Assembly: GCF_963676325.1 (NCBI RefSeq)
Contig: NZ_OY781099.1
Location: 372,001 to 436,000 of the forward strand
Length of the DNA stretch: 64,000 nt
Direction of reading: 5' to 3'
Origin: an uncultured Bacteroides sp.
Lineage (GTDB): Bacteria > Bacteroidota > Bacteroidia > Bacteroidales > Bacteroidaceae
Every line of letters begins with the position of its first letter. Position 1 is the stretch's first letter. Under the pieces are notes generated by a model. The model was not told where the DNA came from, searched no databases, and saw only the letters and a program-made list of their open reading frames with translations. Positions 16,827 to 25,630 of the stretch are shown one piece after another. Made by a program: the position numbers and the translations under genes.

Positions 16827-18014
16827 TTAGTCACAGATTTCTGTAATCTGACCTGCACCTACTGTACGTCCACCTTCACGGATAGCGAAACGAAGACCTA
16901 AGTTAATAGCTACTGGGTAGATTAATTCTACTGTAATTGTTACGTTATCACCAGGCATAACCATGTCTGTTCCTTCTGGAAGAGTGATTTCACCTGTACA
17001 GTCTAATGTACGTAGGTAGAACTGAGGACGGTATTTGTTGTGGAATGGAGTGTGACGTCCACCTTCTTCTTTCTTAAGGATATAAACCTCAGCTTTGAAA
17101 GTTGTATGAGGAGTGATTTTTCCTGGATGGCAAATAACCATACCACGTTTGATCGCTTCTTTTTCAATACCACGAAGTAAAAGACCTACGTTATCTCCAG
17201 CTTGACCTTCATCAAGAATCTTACGGAACATTTCAACACCAGTAACAACTGATTTCTTTCCTTCTGCGCCAAGACCAATGATCTGAACTTCTTCACCTGT
17301 TTTGATGATACCTGCTTCAATACGACCTGTAGCAACTGTACCACGACCTGTGATTGAGAATACGTCTTCAACTGGCATCAAGAATGGTTTATCAACATCA
17401 CGTGGAGGAAGTGGAATCCATGTATCAACAGCATCCATTAACTCCATTACTTTATCTTCCCATTTTTCAACACCGTTAAGTGCACCAAGAGCAGAACCAC
17501 GGATGATAGGAGTGTTGTCACCATCGAAATCATAGAATGAAAGAAGTTCTCTCATTTCCATTTCAACAAGTTCTAACATTTCTTCGTCTTCAACCATATC
17601 ACACTTGTTCATGAAAACTACCAATTTAGGTACGTTTACCTGACGAGCTAATAGGATGTGTTCACGAGTTTGAGGCATAGGACCATCAGTTGCAGCAACT
17701 ACAATGATAGCACCGTCCATTTGAGCAGCACCAGTTACCATGTTCTTTACGTAGTCGGCATGTCCTGGACAGTCAACGTGTGCGTAGTGACGCAACGCTG
17801 TTTGATACTCAACGTGTGAAGTATTAATAGTAATACCTCTTTCTTTTTCTTCAGGAGCGTTATCGATAGAATCGAAAGAACGCAATTCAGAAAGACCTTT
17901 CTTAGCTAACACCATGGTGATAGCAGCAGTCAATGTCGTTTTACCGTGGTCAACGTGACCAATAGTACCAATGTTAACGTGCGGTTTGGTACGTTCAAAT
18001 TTCTCTTTAGCCAT
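16827..18014 (-). CDS. tuf: elongation factor Tu
   Basis: The 395-residue GTPase that delivers aminoacyl-tRNA to the ribosome. GTP-binding motifs are intact: GHVDHGKT near residue 19, DCPGHADYV near residue 82 and NKCD near residue 137. Domains 2 and 3 follow to the C-terminal GAGQITEI. Four tRNA genes lie directly upstream and tRNA-Trp downstream, so tuf shares a transcript with tRNAs that carry its own substrates. No tuf follows fusA in the str-type cluster at 32884-36054. Confidence 0.98.
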   Translation of the reverse strand: MAKEKFERTKPHVNIGTIGHVDHGKTTLTAAITMVLAKKGLSELRSFDSIDNAPEEKERGITINTSHVEYQTALRHYAHVDCPGHADYVKNMVTGAAQMDGAIIVVAATDGPMPQTREHILLARQVNVPKLVVFMNKCDMVEDEEMLELVEMEMRELLSFYDFDGDNTPIIRGSALGALNGVEKWEDKVMELMDAVDTWIPLPPRDVDKPFLMPVEDVFSITGRGTVATGRIEAGIIKTGEEVQIIGLGAEGKKSVVTGVEMFRKILDEGQAGDNVGLLLRGIEKEAIKRGMVICHPGKITPHTTFKAEVYILKKEEGGRHTPFHNKYRPQFYLRTLDCTGEITLPEGTDMVMPGDNVTITVELIYPVAINLGLRFAIREGGRTVGAGQITEICD

Positions 18015-18065
18015 AGCTTTACTTGTTTATTTATTTGATTAATAATCAGCCTTTACATTATTATG

Positions 18066-18137
<72 letters not shown>

Positions 18138-18145
18138 AAGAATGG

Positions 18146-18218
18146 AGCGGAAGACGGGACTCAAACCCGCGACCCTCAGCTTGGAAGGCTAATGCTCTAT
18201 CAACTGAGCTACTTCCGC
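18146..18218 (-). tRNA. tRNA-Gly (anticodon UCC)
   Basis: Acceptor stem GCGGAAG with CTTCCGC. Anticodon loop CTTCCAA on a five-pair stem gives TCC in DNA. Third in the cluster, with only 8 bp to the next tRNA. Confidence 0.95.
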
Positions 18219-18248
18219 ATTCTTGCCAAAGCATGTGCTTTGTCTTTG

Positions 18249-18331
18249 TGGGCAAAGATGGATTCGAACCACCGAAGTCGAAAGACAGCAGATTTACAGT
18301 CTGCCCCATTTGGCCACTCTGGTATTTGCCC
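18249..18331 (-). tRNA. tRNA-Tyr (anticodon GUA)
   Basis: An 83-nt type II tRNA with a long variable arm. Acceptor stem GGGCAAA with TTTGCCC, anticodon loop CTGTAAA (GTA), discriminator A. The long variable arm and GUA anticodon are as expected for bacterial tRNA-Tyr. Confidence 0.95.
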
Positions 18332-18345
18332 TACATAAAATTTTG

Positions 18346-18419
18346 AGCCTCTTGTCGGATTCGAACCAACGACCCCGAGATTACAAATCACGTGCTCTGG
18401 CCAACTGAGCTAAAGAGGC
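18346..18419 (-). tRNA. tRNA-Thr (anticodon UGU)
   Basis: Acceptor stem GCCTCTT with AAGAGGC, anticodon loop TTTGTAA (TGT). The anticodon stem has one T-T mismatch. It is the first tRNA of the cluster, so the transcription order is Thr(UGU)-Tyr-Gly-Thr(GGU)-tuf, the order also known from the Escherichia coli tufB locus. Confidence 0.94.
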
Positions 18420-18434
18420 AGTTATTCTAAAAAT

Positions 18435-18503
18435 GCAACCGTTACGTTTAGTCTAAGCGAAACGGCTGCAAATTTAGTTATTTATTTTATAACCGCAAAG
18501 TTA
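18435..18503 (-). promoter_or_regulatory. promoter and leader hairpin of the tRNA-tuf unit
   Basis: The minus strand has a -7 box TAACTTTG at 18496-18503. I saw no good TTTG upstream of it. The leader holds an imperfect inverted repeat (18435-18469, arms GCAGCCGTT and AACGGTTGC) just before the first tRNA. The hairpin may guide 5' processing. Part of the cluster may also be transcribed from rpsU. Confidence 0.4.
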
Positions 18504-18515
18504 TTTGCTTTTTTT

Positions 18516-18815
18516 TTATTTGTTAAGTTGCTTTTCCTTGTACTTCAACAATTGTTTTGATAGTGCATCTAATGCTTCATCAATAGATGCTTCAAACGTA
18601 TCGTTTGTTTTGTCAGCGTAAAATTCGTAATTCGGTATTATTATCTTTATTCCGGCTTCTTTGTTTTTTACTGTTTCAGGTTTTACAACTTTTAATGACA
18701 CCTCCACTGTTTTTATATCATCATAAAGTCTCTCTAGCTTCATAGCTTTCTTTTGGATGAAAGCTTCTAATTGTTCTGAAGCATCAAAGTGAATTGATTG
18801 AATTCTAATTTCCAT
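18516..18815 (-). CDS. hpf: ribosome hibernation-promoting factor, short form (HPF/YfiA family)
   Basis: A 99-residue member of the HPF/RaiA family, which binds the 30S decoding region of idle ribosomes. The core pattern (IQSIHFDASEQLEAFIQKK with later basic residues) is present. The C-terminal dimerisation domain of long HPF is absent, so this is the short type. The start at 18815 is supported by an AGGAGG five bases upstream (complement of 18821-18826). It follows the xerC-like gene by 14 bp. Confidence 0.88.
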   Translation of the reverse strand: MEIRIQSIHFDASEQLEAFIQKKAMKLERLYDDIKTVEVSLKVVKPETVKNKEAGIKIIIPNYEFYADKTNDTFEASIDEALDALSKQLLKYKEKQLNK

Positions 18816-18829
18816 ACATACCTCCTTTT

Positions 18830-19711
18830 TTATGCTCTTGGATGAGCTAGTTTATAGACATTTTTCAACTCTTCAAATGTTGTATGCGTGTAGACTTCTG
18901 TAGCAGCCAGGCTGGCATGTCCAAGTATTTCCTTTATTGCATTTAGATTTGCTTCGTTGTTCAACATTGCTGTTGCGAAAGTGTGTCTTAATACGTGCGG
19001 ACTTCTTTTTTTTAGCGTTACAACTTTTGATATTTGTCGTTTTACTAACCTCTCAACTAATGCGCTATAAAGTCTTTCGCCAGTTTCTTTTACGAAAAAG
19101 GCTTCAGGCCATGTAGTTATAGTCTCATTTCTTATGCTAAGATACTTTAATATAGACTCTTTTAATTCGCTTCCGAAAGGGATAAGTCTTTGTTTATTCC
19201 TTTTTCCTGTAACTTTTATGAGAGAGTCATTAAGGTTTATGTCAGCGTCATCTAGTCCGATTAATTCTGAAAGTCTAATGCCGGTGGCATAAAACATTTC
19301 TATGATCATTCGGTCTCTTACACCTAAAAATCCCTCTTTGAACTCTGTTTCATCAAGAATCTTGTTTATATCTGTCTCTTTTAAGAATACAGGGAGCGGC
19401 TTTTTCTTTTTAGGACCAGTAACCTTTCGGGCTGGATCTGAAGATACCTCCTTTTTTATTAAAAAAAATTTATAAAAAGTTCTTAATGAACTTAATTTTC
19501 GATTTACTGATGATGCCGTATATCCTTTACTTAATAGATTTACAATCCATTGACGAATAATATCAGTATCAACGTTTATCAGCGTTAACTCTTCGTTACA
19601 GTCTTTTGCATAACTCTCTAGTTGAATTAAATCTACTCTGTAACTGTTGATAGTCTTTTTTGAGTAGTTCTTTTCAAATTGGAGATAGTTTAGAAAAGAG
19701 TCAATTAGCAT
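18830..19711 (-). CDS. xerC: tyrosine recombinase, XerC/XerD type
   Basis: A 293-residue site-specific recombinase that probably resolves chromosome dimers at dif. An N-terminal SAM-like core-binding domain (about residues 1-85) precedes the catalytic domain. Catalytic residues are visible: Arg146 (ATGIRLSEL), Lys170, His239 and Arg242 (HVLRH), His265 (GHASL) and the nucleophile Tyr274 (EVYTH). Its setting between rpsU and hpf in a housekeeping cluster speaks for a chromosomal Xer protein and against a mobile-element integrase. Whether it is XerC or XerD cannot be decided here. Confidence 0.85.
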   Translation of the reverse strand: MLIDSFLNYLQFEKNYSKKTINSYRVDLIQLESYAKDCNEELTLINVDTDIIRQWIVNLLSKGYTASSVNRKLSSLRTFYKFFLIKKEVSSDPARKVTGPKKKKPLPVFLKETDINKILDETEFKEGFLGVRDRMIIEMFYATGIRLSELIGLDDADINLNDSLIKVTGKRNKQRLIPFGSELKESILKYLSIRNETITTWPEAFFVKETGERLYSALVERLVKRQISKVVTLKKRSPHVLRHTFATAMLNNEANLNAIKEILGHASLAATEVYTHTTFEELKNVYKLAHPRA

Positions 19712-19786
19712 ATGAATCGTTGCGTTAATAATTCTGCAACGAATGTATGAAAAAGAATTTAATAATTCAAGAGAAAAGATGAATTA

Positions 19787-19978
19787 TTATTCTTCTACTT
19801 GCTGAAGCTTTTGTACATAAACTGCACGCTCTTTCTTAAACCTTTTAGTTACAGATGGTTTGTCAAACTGTTGTCTGCTTCTTAATTCTTTAACTACTCC
19901 GGTTTTTTCAAATTTTCTTTTGAATTTTTTTAGCGCTTTTTCAATGTTTTCGCCTTCTTTTACAGGTACTACTATCAT
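19787..19978 (-). CDS. rpsU: 30S ribosomal protein bS21
   Basis: A 63-residue small-subunit protein near the anti-Shine-Dalgarno end of 16S rRNA. The start is the ATG at 19978 (MIVVPVKEGENIEKALKKFK). A longer in-frame reading from 20059 would overlap the promoter at 20032-20062. In Bacteroidota, S21 with S18 and S6 helps hide the anti-Shine-Dalgarno (known for the phylum). It heads the minus-strand gene-expression block. Confidence 0.93.
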   Translation of the reverse strand: MIVVPVKEGENIEKALKKFKRKFEKTGVVKELRSRQQFDKPSVTKRFKKERAVYVQKLQQVEE

Positions 19979-20031
19979 TTTACTTCTATTAAATATGTTG
20001 TTTTTATAATTTCTATAGTCAAAATGCGACG

Positions 20032-20062
20032 CAAAATTACATATAGTTTCTTTATTCACAAA
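20032..20062 (-). promoter_or_regulatory. promoter of rpsU
   Basis: On the minus strand, TTTG (20059-20062) and TAATTTTG (20032-20039) are separated by 19 bp, a full match to the Bacteroides consensus. It gives a leader of about 50 nt before rpsU. Confidence 0.7.
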
Positions 20063-20204
20063 ACTTTCGGCAAATAATTATTCTAAAAAATAGAAACTAA
20101 GTTATTTTAAGTGTGTTGTTTGTGTTTATTATATGTCCATTTATCATTGCGATGTTTCTAAAAAACATACTCCACTATAAACCAATAAAATAAAAAAGAA
20201 TCTG

Positions 20205-20212
20205 TATCTTTG
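20205..20212 (+). promoter_or_regulatory. -7 box of the aminopeptidase P gene
   Basis: TATCTTTG lies about 30 bp before the ATG at 20243. No clear -33 element. It makes an ATG at 20210 impossible as a start, because that base lies inside the box. Confidence 0.5.
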
Positions 20213-20242
20213 CTTGCATTGTCTAATTTATATAATGTCATT

Positions 20243-22024
20243 ATGAAACAAAACATAACTGAACGCGTAACCGTATTAAGGTCGTTGCTTTCAGAGAAAG
20301 GGCTCTCTGCTTTTATTATTCCAAGTACTGACCCACATCTTAGTGAATATGTCGCATCTCATTGGAAATCCAGAGAATGGATTTCTGGGTTTACAGGTTC
20401 TGCTGGTACTGTCGTTGTAACTCTTGACAAAGCTGGTCTTTGGACTGACTCTCGTTATTTTCTTCAGGCTGCAGATCAATTAGAAAACACCGGCATAGAA
20501 CTTTTCAAGGATGGCTTACCAACAACCCCTACTATAATGGAATGGCTTTCAGATGAACTTAAGGAAGGCGAATCTTTGGGTCTTGACGGAAAAATGTTTT
20601 CCGTGTCTGAAGTGGAAGATATGAAAAATGTTTTTTCTAAGAAAAGTATAACCGTAGATACGTCTCTTGATCCTTTTGAACAGATCTGGAGTGACAGACC
20701 AGCCATGCCTCAGGATCCGGCTTTTATTTACGAAACTAAATATGCAGGTGTTTCTTGTACAGATAAAATTGAGCAGATTCGTCAGAAAATGGAAAATGCA
20801 GGTGTTGAGAGCTTGCTGGTTTCTACACTAGACGAAATTGCTTGGACACTTAATTTAAGAGGTTGTGACGTGAAATGCAATCCTGTTGTAATAAGTTATT
20901 TGCTTATATCTAAAACGGAGATTGTTTATTTTATAGCTCCAGAGAAGCTTACAAAAGAAGTAAGAGAGTATTTATTGTCTCAGAATGTTGTTATTCGAAA
21001 TTATGATGAGATAAATAATGCTTTATCAGAGTTAAATACTACAACTCTGCTAATTAACCCTTCAAGAACAAATTTTGATGTATGCAGTGCTGTTAATCCT
21101 TTATGTAAAGTAGTACGTGGGAATTCTCCTATAGCTCTTTTAAAAGCTATAAGGAATGAACAGGAAATTACAGGAATACGTTCAGCGATGATTCGTGACG
21201 GAGTTGCATTAACTAAATTTCTTCGTTGGCTTGAAGCTGCAGTTCCAAAGGGCACTGAAACAGAATTAAGCATAGATGCTAAATTGCATGAATTTAGGGC
21301 AGCTCAAGATATGTATATGGGAGAGAGCTTTGATACGATTGCTGGTTATAAGGAGCATGGAGCGATTGTTCATTATTCTGCAACGGCAGAAACTTCTTCA
21401 GTATTAAAACCTGAGGGCTTTTTACTACTTGATTCTGGAGCACAATATTTAGATGGCACTACAGATATTACTCGTACCATTGCTTTGGGACCGTTAACAG
21501 AGGAGGAAAAGATTGATTATACTTTAGTCCTGAAAGGACATATAGCTTTAGCTACATGTAAGTTTCCTTATGGCACCCGTGGGTCTCAGATAGATGTGTT
21601 GGCTCGTGCTGCTTTATGGCAGAGAGGACTTAATTATTTGCACGGAACCGGCCATGGTGTAGGTCATTTCCTTAGTGTTCATGAGGGACCTCAAAGTATA
21701 CGTATGAATGAAAATCCAGTGTTATTACTGCCCGGTATGCTAACTTCAAATGAACCTGGATTATATAAAGGTGGTCGTCATGGTATTCGTACCGAGAATC
21801 TTACTTTGGTTCGCCGGGATGTAGAAACAGAATTTGGTGAGTTTTATCGTTTTGAAACAGTAACTCTTTGTCCAATATGCACTGAAGGAATTATTAAATC
21901 TCTTCTTTCTGATTTGGAAGTTAATTGGCTGAATGATTATCATAAGATCGTTTTTGATAGACTGAGTCCTTATCTTGATGCAGAGGAGATATCTTGGCTT
22001 AGAACAAAAACCGTCGCAATTTGA
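20243..22024 (+). CDS. Xaa-Pro aminopeptidase (M24B, aminopeptidase P-like)
   Basis: A 593-residue cytosolic metallopeptidase that removes an N-terminal residue before proline. Two creatinase-type N-terminal domains (IIPSTDPHLSEYV near the start) come before a C-terminal pita-bread domain. The metal ligands of that domain are visible: two Asp in DSGAQYLDGTTDITRT, His in HGTGHGVGHF, Glu in NEPGLY and a Glu in GIRTENL. This long form resembles eukaryotic XPNPEP1 and is usual in Bacteroidota. I take 20243 as the start because the promoter box overlaps the upstream in-frame ATG. Confidence 0.9.
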   Translation: MKQNITERVTVLRSLLSEKGLSAFIIPSTDPHLSEYVASHWKSREWISGFTGSAGTVVVTLDKAGLWTDSRYFLQAADQLENTGIELFKDGLPTTPTIMEWLSDELKEGESLGLDGKMFSVSEVEDMKNVFSKKSITVDTSLDPFEQIWSDRPAMPQDPAFIYETKYAGVSCTDKIEQIRQKMENAGVESLLVSTLDEIAWTLNLRGCDVKCNPVVISYLLISKTEIVYFIAPEKLTKEVREYLLSQNVVIRNYDEINNALSELNTTTLLINPSRTNFDVCSAVNPLCKVVRGNSPIALLKAIRNEQEITGIRSAMIRDGVALTKFLRWLEAAVPKGTETELSIDAKLHEFRAAQDMYMGESFDTIAGYKEHGAIVHYSATAETSSVLKPEGFLLLDSGAQYLDGTTDITRTIALGPLTEEEKIDYTLVLKGHIALATCKFPYGTRGSQIDVLARAALWQRGLNYLHGTGHGVGHFLSVHEGPQSIRMNENPVLLLPGMLTSNEPGLYKGGRHGIRTENLTLVRRDVETEFGEFYRFETVTLCPICTEGIIKSLLSDLEVNWLNDYHKIVFDRLSPYLDAEEISWLRTKTVAI

Positions 22025-22064
22025 TTATAGTAGTATATTAAGTTGAATTATACGTATAGATAAA

Positions 22065-22577
22065 ATGGCATTAATAAAATCAGTTAGAGGATTTACACCG
22101 GAATTTGGTGAAAATTGTTATTTGGCAGATAACGCAACTATTATTGGTGATGTGAAGATGGGGACTGAATGTAGCATCTGGTTTGGTACGATATTGCGCG
22201 GAGATGTTAATTCTATCCGTATTGGTAATAGAGTGAATATCCAGGATGGCTCAGTCTTGCATACTTTATATGAGAAATCTACCATTGAAATAGGAGATAA
22301 TGTCTCTGTGGGACATAATGTGACTATTCATGGTGCAACCATAAAAGATTATGCATTAATAGGAATGGGGTCTACCATACTTGATCATGCTGTTGTAGGT
22401 GAAGGAGCAATTGTTGCTGCAGGTTCTTTGGTATTAAGTAATACTGTAATTGAACCTGGAAGTATTTGGGGAGGAGTACCAGCAAAGTTCATTAAGAAAG
22501 TTGATCCTGCGCAAGCAAAAGAGCTAAATGAAAAGATTGCACACAATTATCTAATGTATTCTGAATGGTATAAGTAG
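22065..22577 (+). CDS. gamma-carbonic-anhydrase-like left-handed beta-helix protein
   Basis: A 170-residue protein with hexapeptide repeats throughout (such as GDVKMGTECSIW and GDNVSVGHNVTIHG), the fold of the gamma-carbonic anhydrase/YrdA family, which forms zinc-binding trimers. The metal-binding histidines lie in SVLHT and GHNVTIHG. Catalytic carbonic anhydrase activity is not assured, since many members have other or no known activity. It follows the peptidase gene by 40 bp and probably shares its transcript, ending at the terminator at 22590-22646. Confidence 0.8.
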   Translation: MALIKSVRGFTPEFGENCYLADNATIIGDVKMGTECSIWFGTILRGDVNSIRIGNRVNIQDGSVLHTLYEKSTIEIGDNVSVGHNVTIHGATIKDYALIGMGSTILDHAVVGEGAIVAAGSLVLSNTVIEPGSIWGGVPAKFIKKVDPAQAKELNEKIAHNYLMYSEWYK

Positions 22578-22589
22578 ATATTAAATCTA

Positions 22590-22646
22590 AAAAGGAGAGT
22601 CCGGCTTAATAGTATTCTAATACCATTAAGCCGGACTCTCCTTTTT
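22590..22646. terminator. strong bidirectional terminator
   Basis: A long, nearly perfect inverted repeat (arms 22590-22610 and 22625-22646, core GGAGAGTCCGGCTTAAT) is flanked by A-run and T-run. It ends the plus-strand peptidase/beta-helix unit and can also stop waaA transcription from the minus strand. Confidence 0.9.
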
Positions 22647-22731
22647 ATAATAATCGACATTGAACCAAAGAAGGCAGACCTTAATAATCAGTTCTTATAA
22701 TAGGTATTGAACCAATATAATTGCATTGCGC

Positions 22732-23952
22732 TTAAAATTTAATCTGACTTAGTATGAGTTCGCTGGCTCCCAGATTCTTGGTTACATAATTACCTGCATT
22801 AGAACCACTTTCTTTCAAAAACTCTTTGTCAGAAATCATTTTATCCAATAACTGACTTAGTTCTTCGCTGTCTTTTATAGAAAAAGCTCCCTTACCCTCT
22901 ATAAGTTGTCTGGCTTCCATGAATTTTTGATATTTAGGTCCAAAGATAACCGGTATGCCATATACTGCCGCTTCCAGAACATTATGAATGCCAACCCCAA
23001 ATCCTCCACCAATATAAGCTATTTCGCCATATCGATAAATTGAAGAGAGAAGTCCATATCCATCAATGATCAGGCAGTCTGCCTTTTTAACATTCTGTTC
23101 CGTTGCTTTTGAATAGCGAACATAAGGGCGTTTTAGTTTGCTGATTATCTCCACTAAGTGGTTCTCATCAATGACATGAGGAGCAATGATTAGTTTCATC
23201 TCTGGATGATTGTTGAAATATTCAATGAATAAATCCTCATCTGGTGCCCATGAACTTCCCGCTACAATAGTTAACGAATTACCCTTAAAAGCTTCGACTA
23301 AAGGAAGATTTTTTGCTTCCTGTCGGATTTCAAGTACCCGGTCAAAACGGGTATCACCCACTACGGTAACCTTTTCTATTCCAATCTTGGAAAGAAACCG
23401 CTTGGATGTTTCGTTCTGAACAAATAACTGGTCAAAGTTTGATAAAACTTTGCGATAAGCTCCACCATACCATTTAAAGAATATCTGTTCTTTGCGGAAA
23501 ATAGAAGAAACACTATAAACCGGTATATTCCGTTTATGTAGCTCATTCAGGTAATTTTTCCAGAACTCATATTTGATGAAGAAAGCCATACATGGCTGCA
23601 TAATATCTAAGAACTTTTTAACGTTTCGAGGTTTATCAAGCGGTAGATAACAAACAATATCTGCTTCTTGATAGTTTCTGCGCACTTCGTAACCGGATGG
23701 AGAGAAGAACGTGAGTAGTATTTTATATTCAGGATATCTTTCTTTGATTTTTTCAATGAGAGGACGTCCTTGTTCAAATTCACCCAAAGAAGCGGCATGA
23801 AACCAGATGTATTTTGCGCCATTTTCTTTCTGTTGACGAAGTAGCTCGTATACAATCCAATGTCCTTTCATCATCTTGCGCGGCTTTCTACTAAAGGGTG
23901 CAGCCAGATGAATTATAAGTGAATATAAATATATACCTAAATTATAAAGCAT
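22732..23952 (-). CDS. waaA: 3-deoxy-D-manno-octulosonic acid transferase
   Basis: A 406-residue GT30-family glycosyltransferase that adds KDO to lipid A precursors at the inner face of the cytoplasmic membrane. It has an N-terminal membrane-associated segment and the N-domain motif WFHAASLGEFEQGRPL. The C-domain nucleotide-sugar site includes IGGGFGVGIHNVLEAAVYGIP. Its presence marks a Gram-negative organism with lipopolysaccharide or lipooligosaccharide. It follows gltX by 10 bp, so the two form an operon. Confidence 0.92.
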   Translation of the reverse strand: MLYNLGIYLYSLIIHLAAPFSRKPRKMMKGHWIVYELLRQQKENGAKYIWFHAASLGEFEQGRPLIEKIKERYPEYKILLTFFSPSGYEVRRNYQEADIVCYLPLDKPRNVKKFLDIMQPCMAFFIKYEFWKNYLNELHKRNIPVYSVSSIFRKEQIFFKWYGGAYRKVLSNFDQLFVQNETSKRFLSKIGIEKVTVVGDTRFDRVLEIRQEAKNLPLVEAFKGNSLTIVAGSSWAPDEDLFIEYFNNHPEMKLIIAPHVIDENHLVEIISKLKRPYVRYSKATEQNVKKADCLIIDGYGLLSSIYRYGEIAYIGGGFGVGIHNVLEAAVYGIPVIFGPKYQKFMEARQLIEGKGAFSIKDSEELSQLLDKMISDKEFLKESGSNAGNYVTKNLGASELILSQIKF

Positions 23953-23962
23953 ATCCGTTTTT

Positions 23963-25483
23963 TTACTTCTTTATAGCATCGATTGCTCTTTTCATTCGGG
24001 CAATTGTTTCTTCTTTACCTAAAACTGCAGAGATGTCAAACATGTGTGGCCCTTTTCCTTCTCCTACCAGAGTGAGACGGAAGGCATTCATTATGTTTCC
24101 CAGATGATATTCTTTGCTTGCAATCCAATCCATAACAATCTTTTCCTGATTTTCAATAGAAAAATCAGCAATGCCTTCAAGTACATGCATAAGTTCGGTC
24201 ATCTGAGCAGGAGAATCTTCTTTCCAGCGTTTTTTAACAGTTTTCTCATCATATTCTGTTGGAGAAACAAAGAAAAACTTGCACTGTTCCCAAAGTTCTT
24301 TCATGAAGCTTACGCGCTCTTTCATCAAACCAACAACTGTTACAATCTTATCAAAAGGAGCATCCACACCTTGTTCTTTCAAGTATGGTAAAAACAGATT
24401 TGCTAGTTCCTCATTAGATTTAAGCTGGATATATTGATGGTTAAACCATTTCCCCTTTTCGTAATCAAATTTAGCACCGGCTTTGCTACATCTGTGAAGA
24501 TCAAATAGTTTAATGAGTTCTTCCATTGACATAATTTCCTGATCATTACCTGGATTCCATCCAAGCAGAGCAAGGAAGTTGATTATAGCTTCAGGCAGAT
24601 AACCAGCTTCGCGGTATCCGGAAGAAATCTCGCCAGATTTAGGGTCATTCCATTGTAATGGGAATACAGGGAAACCAAGGCGATCTCCATCACGCTTGCT
24701 CAGTTTACCATTTCCGTCTGGTTTAAGTAAAAGTGGAAGATGAGCAAATTCCGGCATTGTATCTTCCCATCCAAAGGCACGGTAAAGAAGTACATGTAAT
24801 GGCGCTGAAGGTAACCATTCCTCTCCACGTATTACGTGAGATACTTCCATAAGATGGTCATCCACTATATTAGCAAGATGATAGGTTGGTAATTCATCCG
24901 CTGATTTATATAAAACCTTGTCATCCAGAATAGATGAGTTGATGATAACTTCTCCGCGAATAATATCTTGAACATGAACATCTTCATTAGGTTCAATCTT
25001 CATTCTTACCACGTATTGCTTTCCAGAATCAATCAAGTCTTTAACTTCTTCTGCAGAAAGAGTCAAAGAGTTGCGCATACCCAGACGGGTAGATGCATCA
25101 TATTGAAAGTTTTGTATTTCTGCACGTTTGGCTTCAAGCTCTTCAGGAGTATCAAAAGCAATGTATGCTTTCTCGTTATCTAATAAGATTTTTACGTACT
25201 TCTTGTATATTTCTCTGCGTTCGGACTGACGGTAAGGTCCATAATTACCACCAAAGCTTACTCCTTCGTCGAACTTAATTCCCAACCATTGGAAAGCTTC
25301 GATGATGTATTCTTCTGCCCCAGGAACAAATCGGTGAGAATCAGTGTCTTCTATGCGAAATATCATTTCCCCACCATGCTGACGGGCAAATAAATAATTG
25401 TATAATGCTGTGCGTACTCCGCCAATATGTAATGCTCCTGTTGGACTTGGAGCAAAACGAACTCTTACTTTTCTTTCTGTCAT
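23963..25483 (-). CDS. gltX: glutamate-tRNA ligase
   Basis: A 506-residue class I aminoacyl-tRNA synthetase. The HIGH-type motif is PTGALHIGG near residue 17, and the KMSKS-type motif is KLSKRDG. The C-terminal anticodon-binding region is full length. A -7 box (25512-25519) lies about 30 bp upstream. The next gene, waaA, is in the same operon without an obvious functional link. Confidence 0.95.
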   Translation of the reverse strand: MTERKVRVRFAPSPTGALHIGGVRTALYNYLFARQHGGEMIFRIEDTDSHRFVPGAEEYIIEAFQWLGIKFDEGVSFGGNYGPYRQSERREIYKKYVKILLDNEKAYIAFDTPEELEAKRAEIQNFQYDASTRLGMRNSLTLSAEEVKDLIDSGKQYVVRMKIEPNEDVHVQDIIRGEVIINSSILDDKVLYKSADELPTYHLANIVDDHLMEVSHVIRGEEWLPSAPLHVLLYRAFGWEDTMPEFAHLPLLLKPDGNGKLSKRDGDRLGFPVFPLQWNDPKSGEISSGYREAGYLPEAIINFLALLGWNPGNDQEIMSMEELIKLFDLHRCSKAGAKFDYEKGKWFNHQYIQLKSNEELANLFLPYLKEQGVDAPFDKIVTVVGLMKERVSFMKELWEQCKFFFVSPTEYDEKTVKKRWKEDSPAQMTELMHVLEGIADFSIENQEKIVMDWIASKEYHLGNIMNAFRLTLVGEGKGPHMFDISAVLGKEETIARMKRAIDAIKK

Positions 25484-25511
25484 ATTGCTTTGATATAATA
25501 TAAAATCGGGG

Positions 25512-25519
25512 CAAAATTA
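25512..25519 (-). promoter_or_regulatory. -7 box of gltX-waaA
   Basis: TAATTTTG on the minus strand, no clear -33 element. It is divergent from the box at 25544-25551. Confidence 0.4.
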
Positions 25520-25543
25520 ATTTATTTTTTTCGAACTACAGCA

Positions 25544-25551
25544 TAAGTTTG
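25544..25551 (+). promoter_or_regulatory. -7 box of the 7TM-HD gene
   Basis: TAAGTTTG lies 80 bp before the chosen ATG at 25631, with no clear -33 element. Confidence 0.35.
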
Positions 25552-25630
25552 CTGATTGTATTGGTCTAAGTGGCTAAAAAGAACAATCTTATTGTTTTTT
25601 TTTGTATTTTTCGGCAAAATTTATATCCAG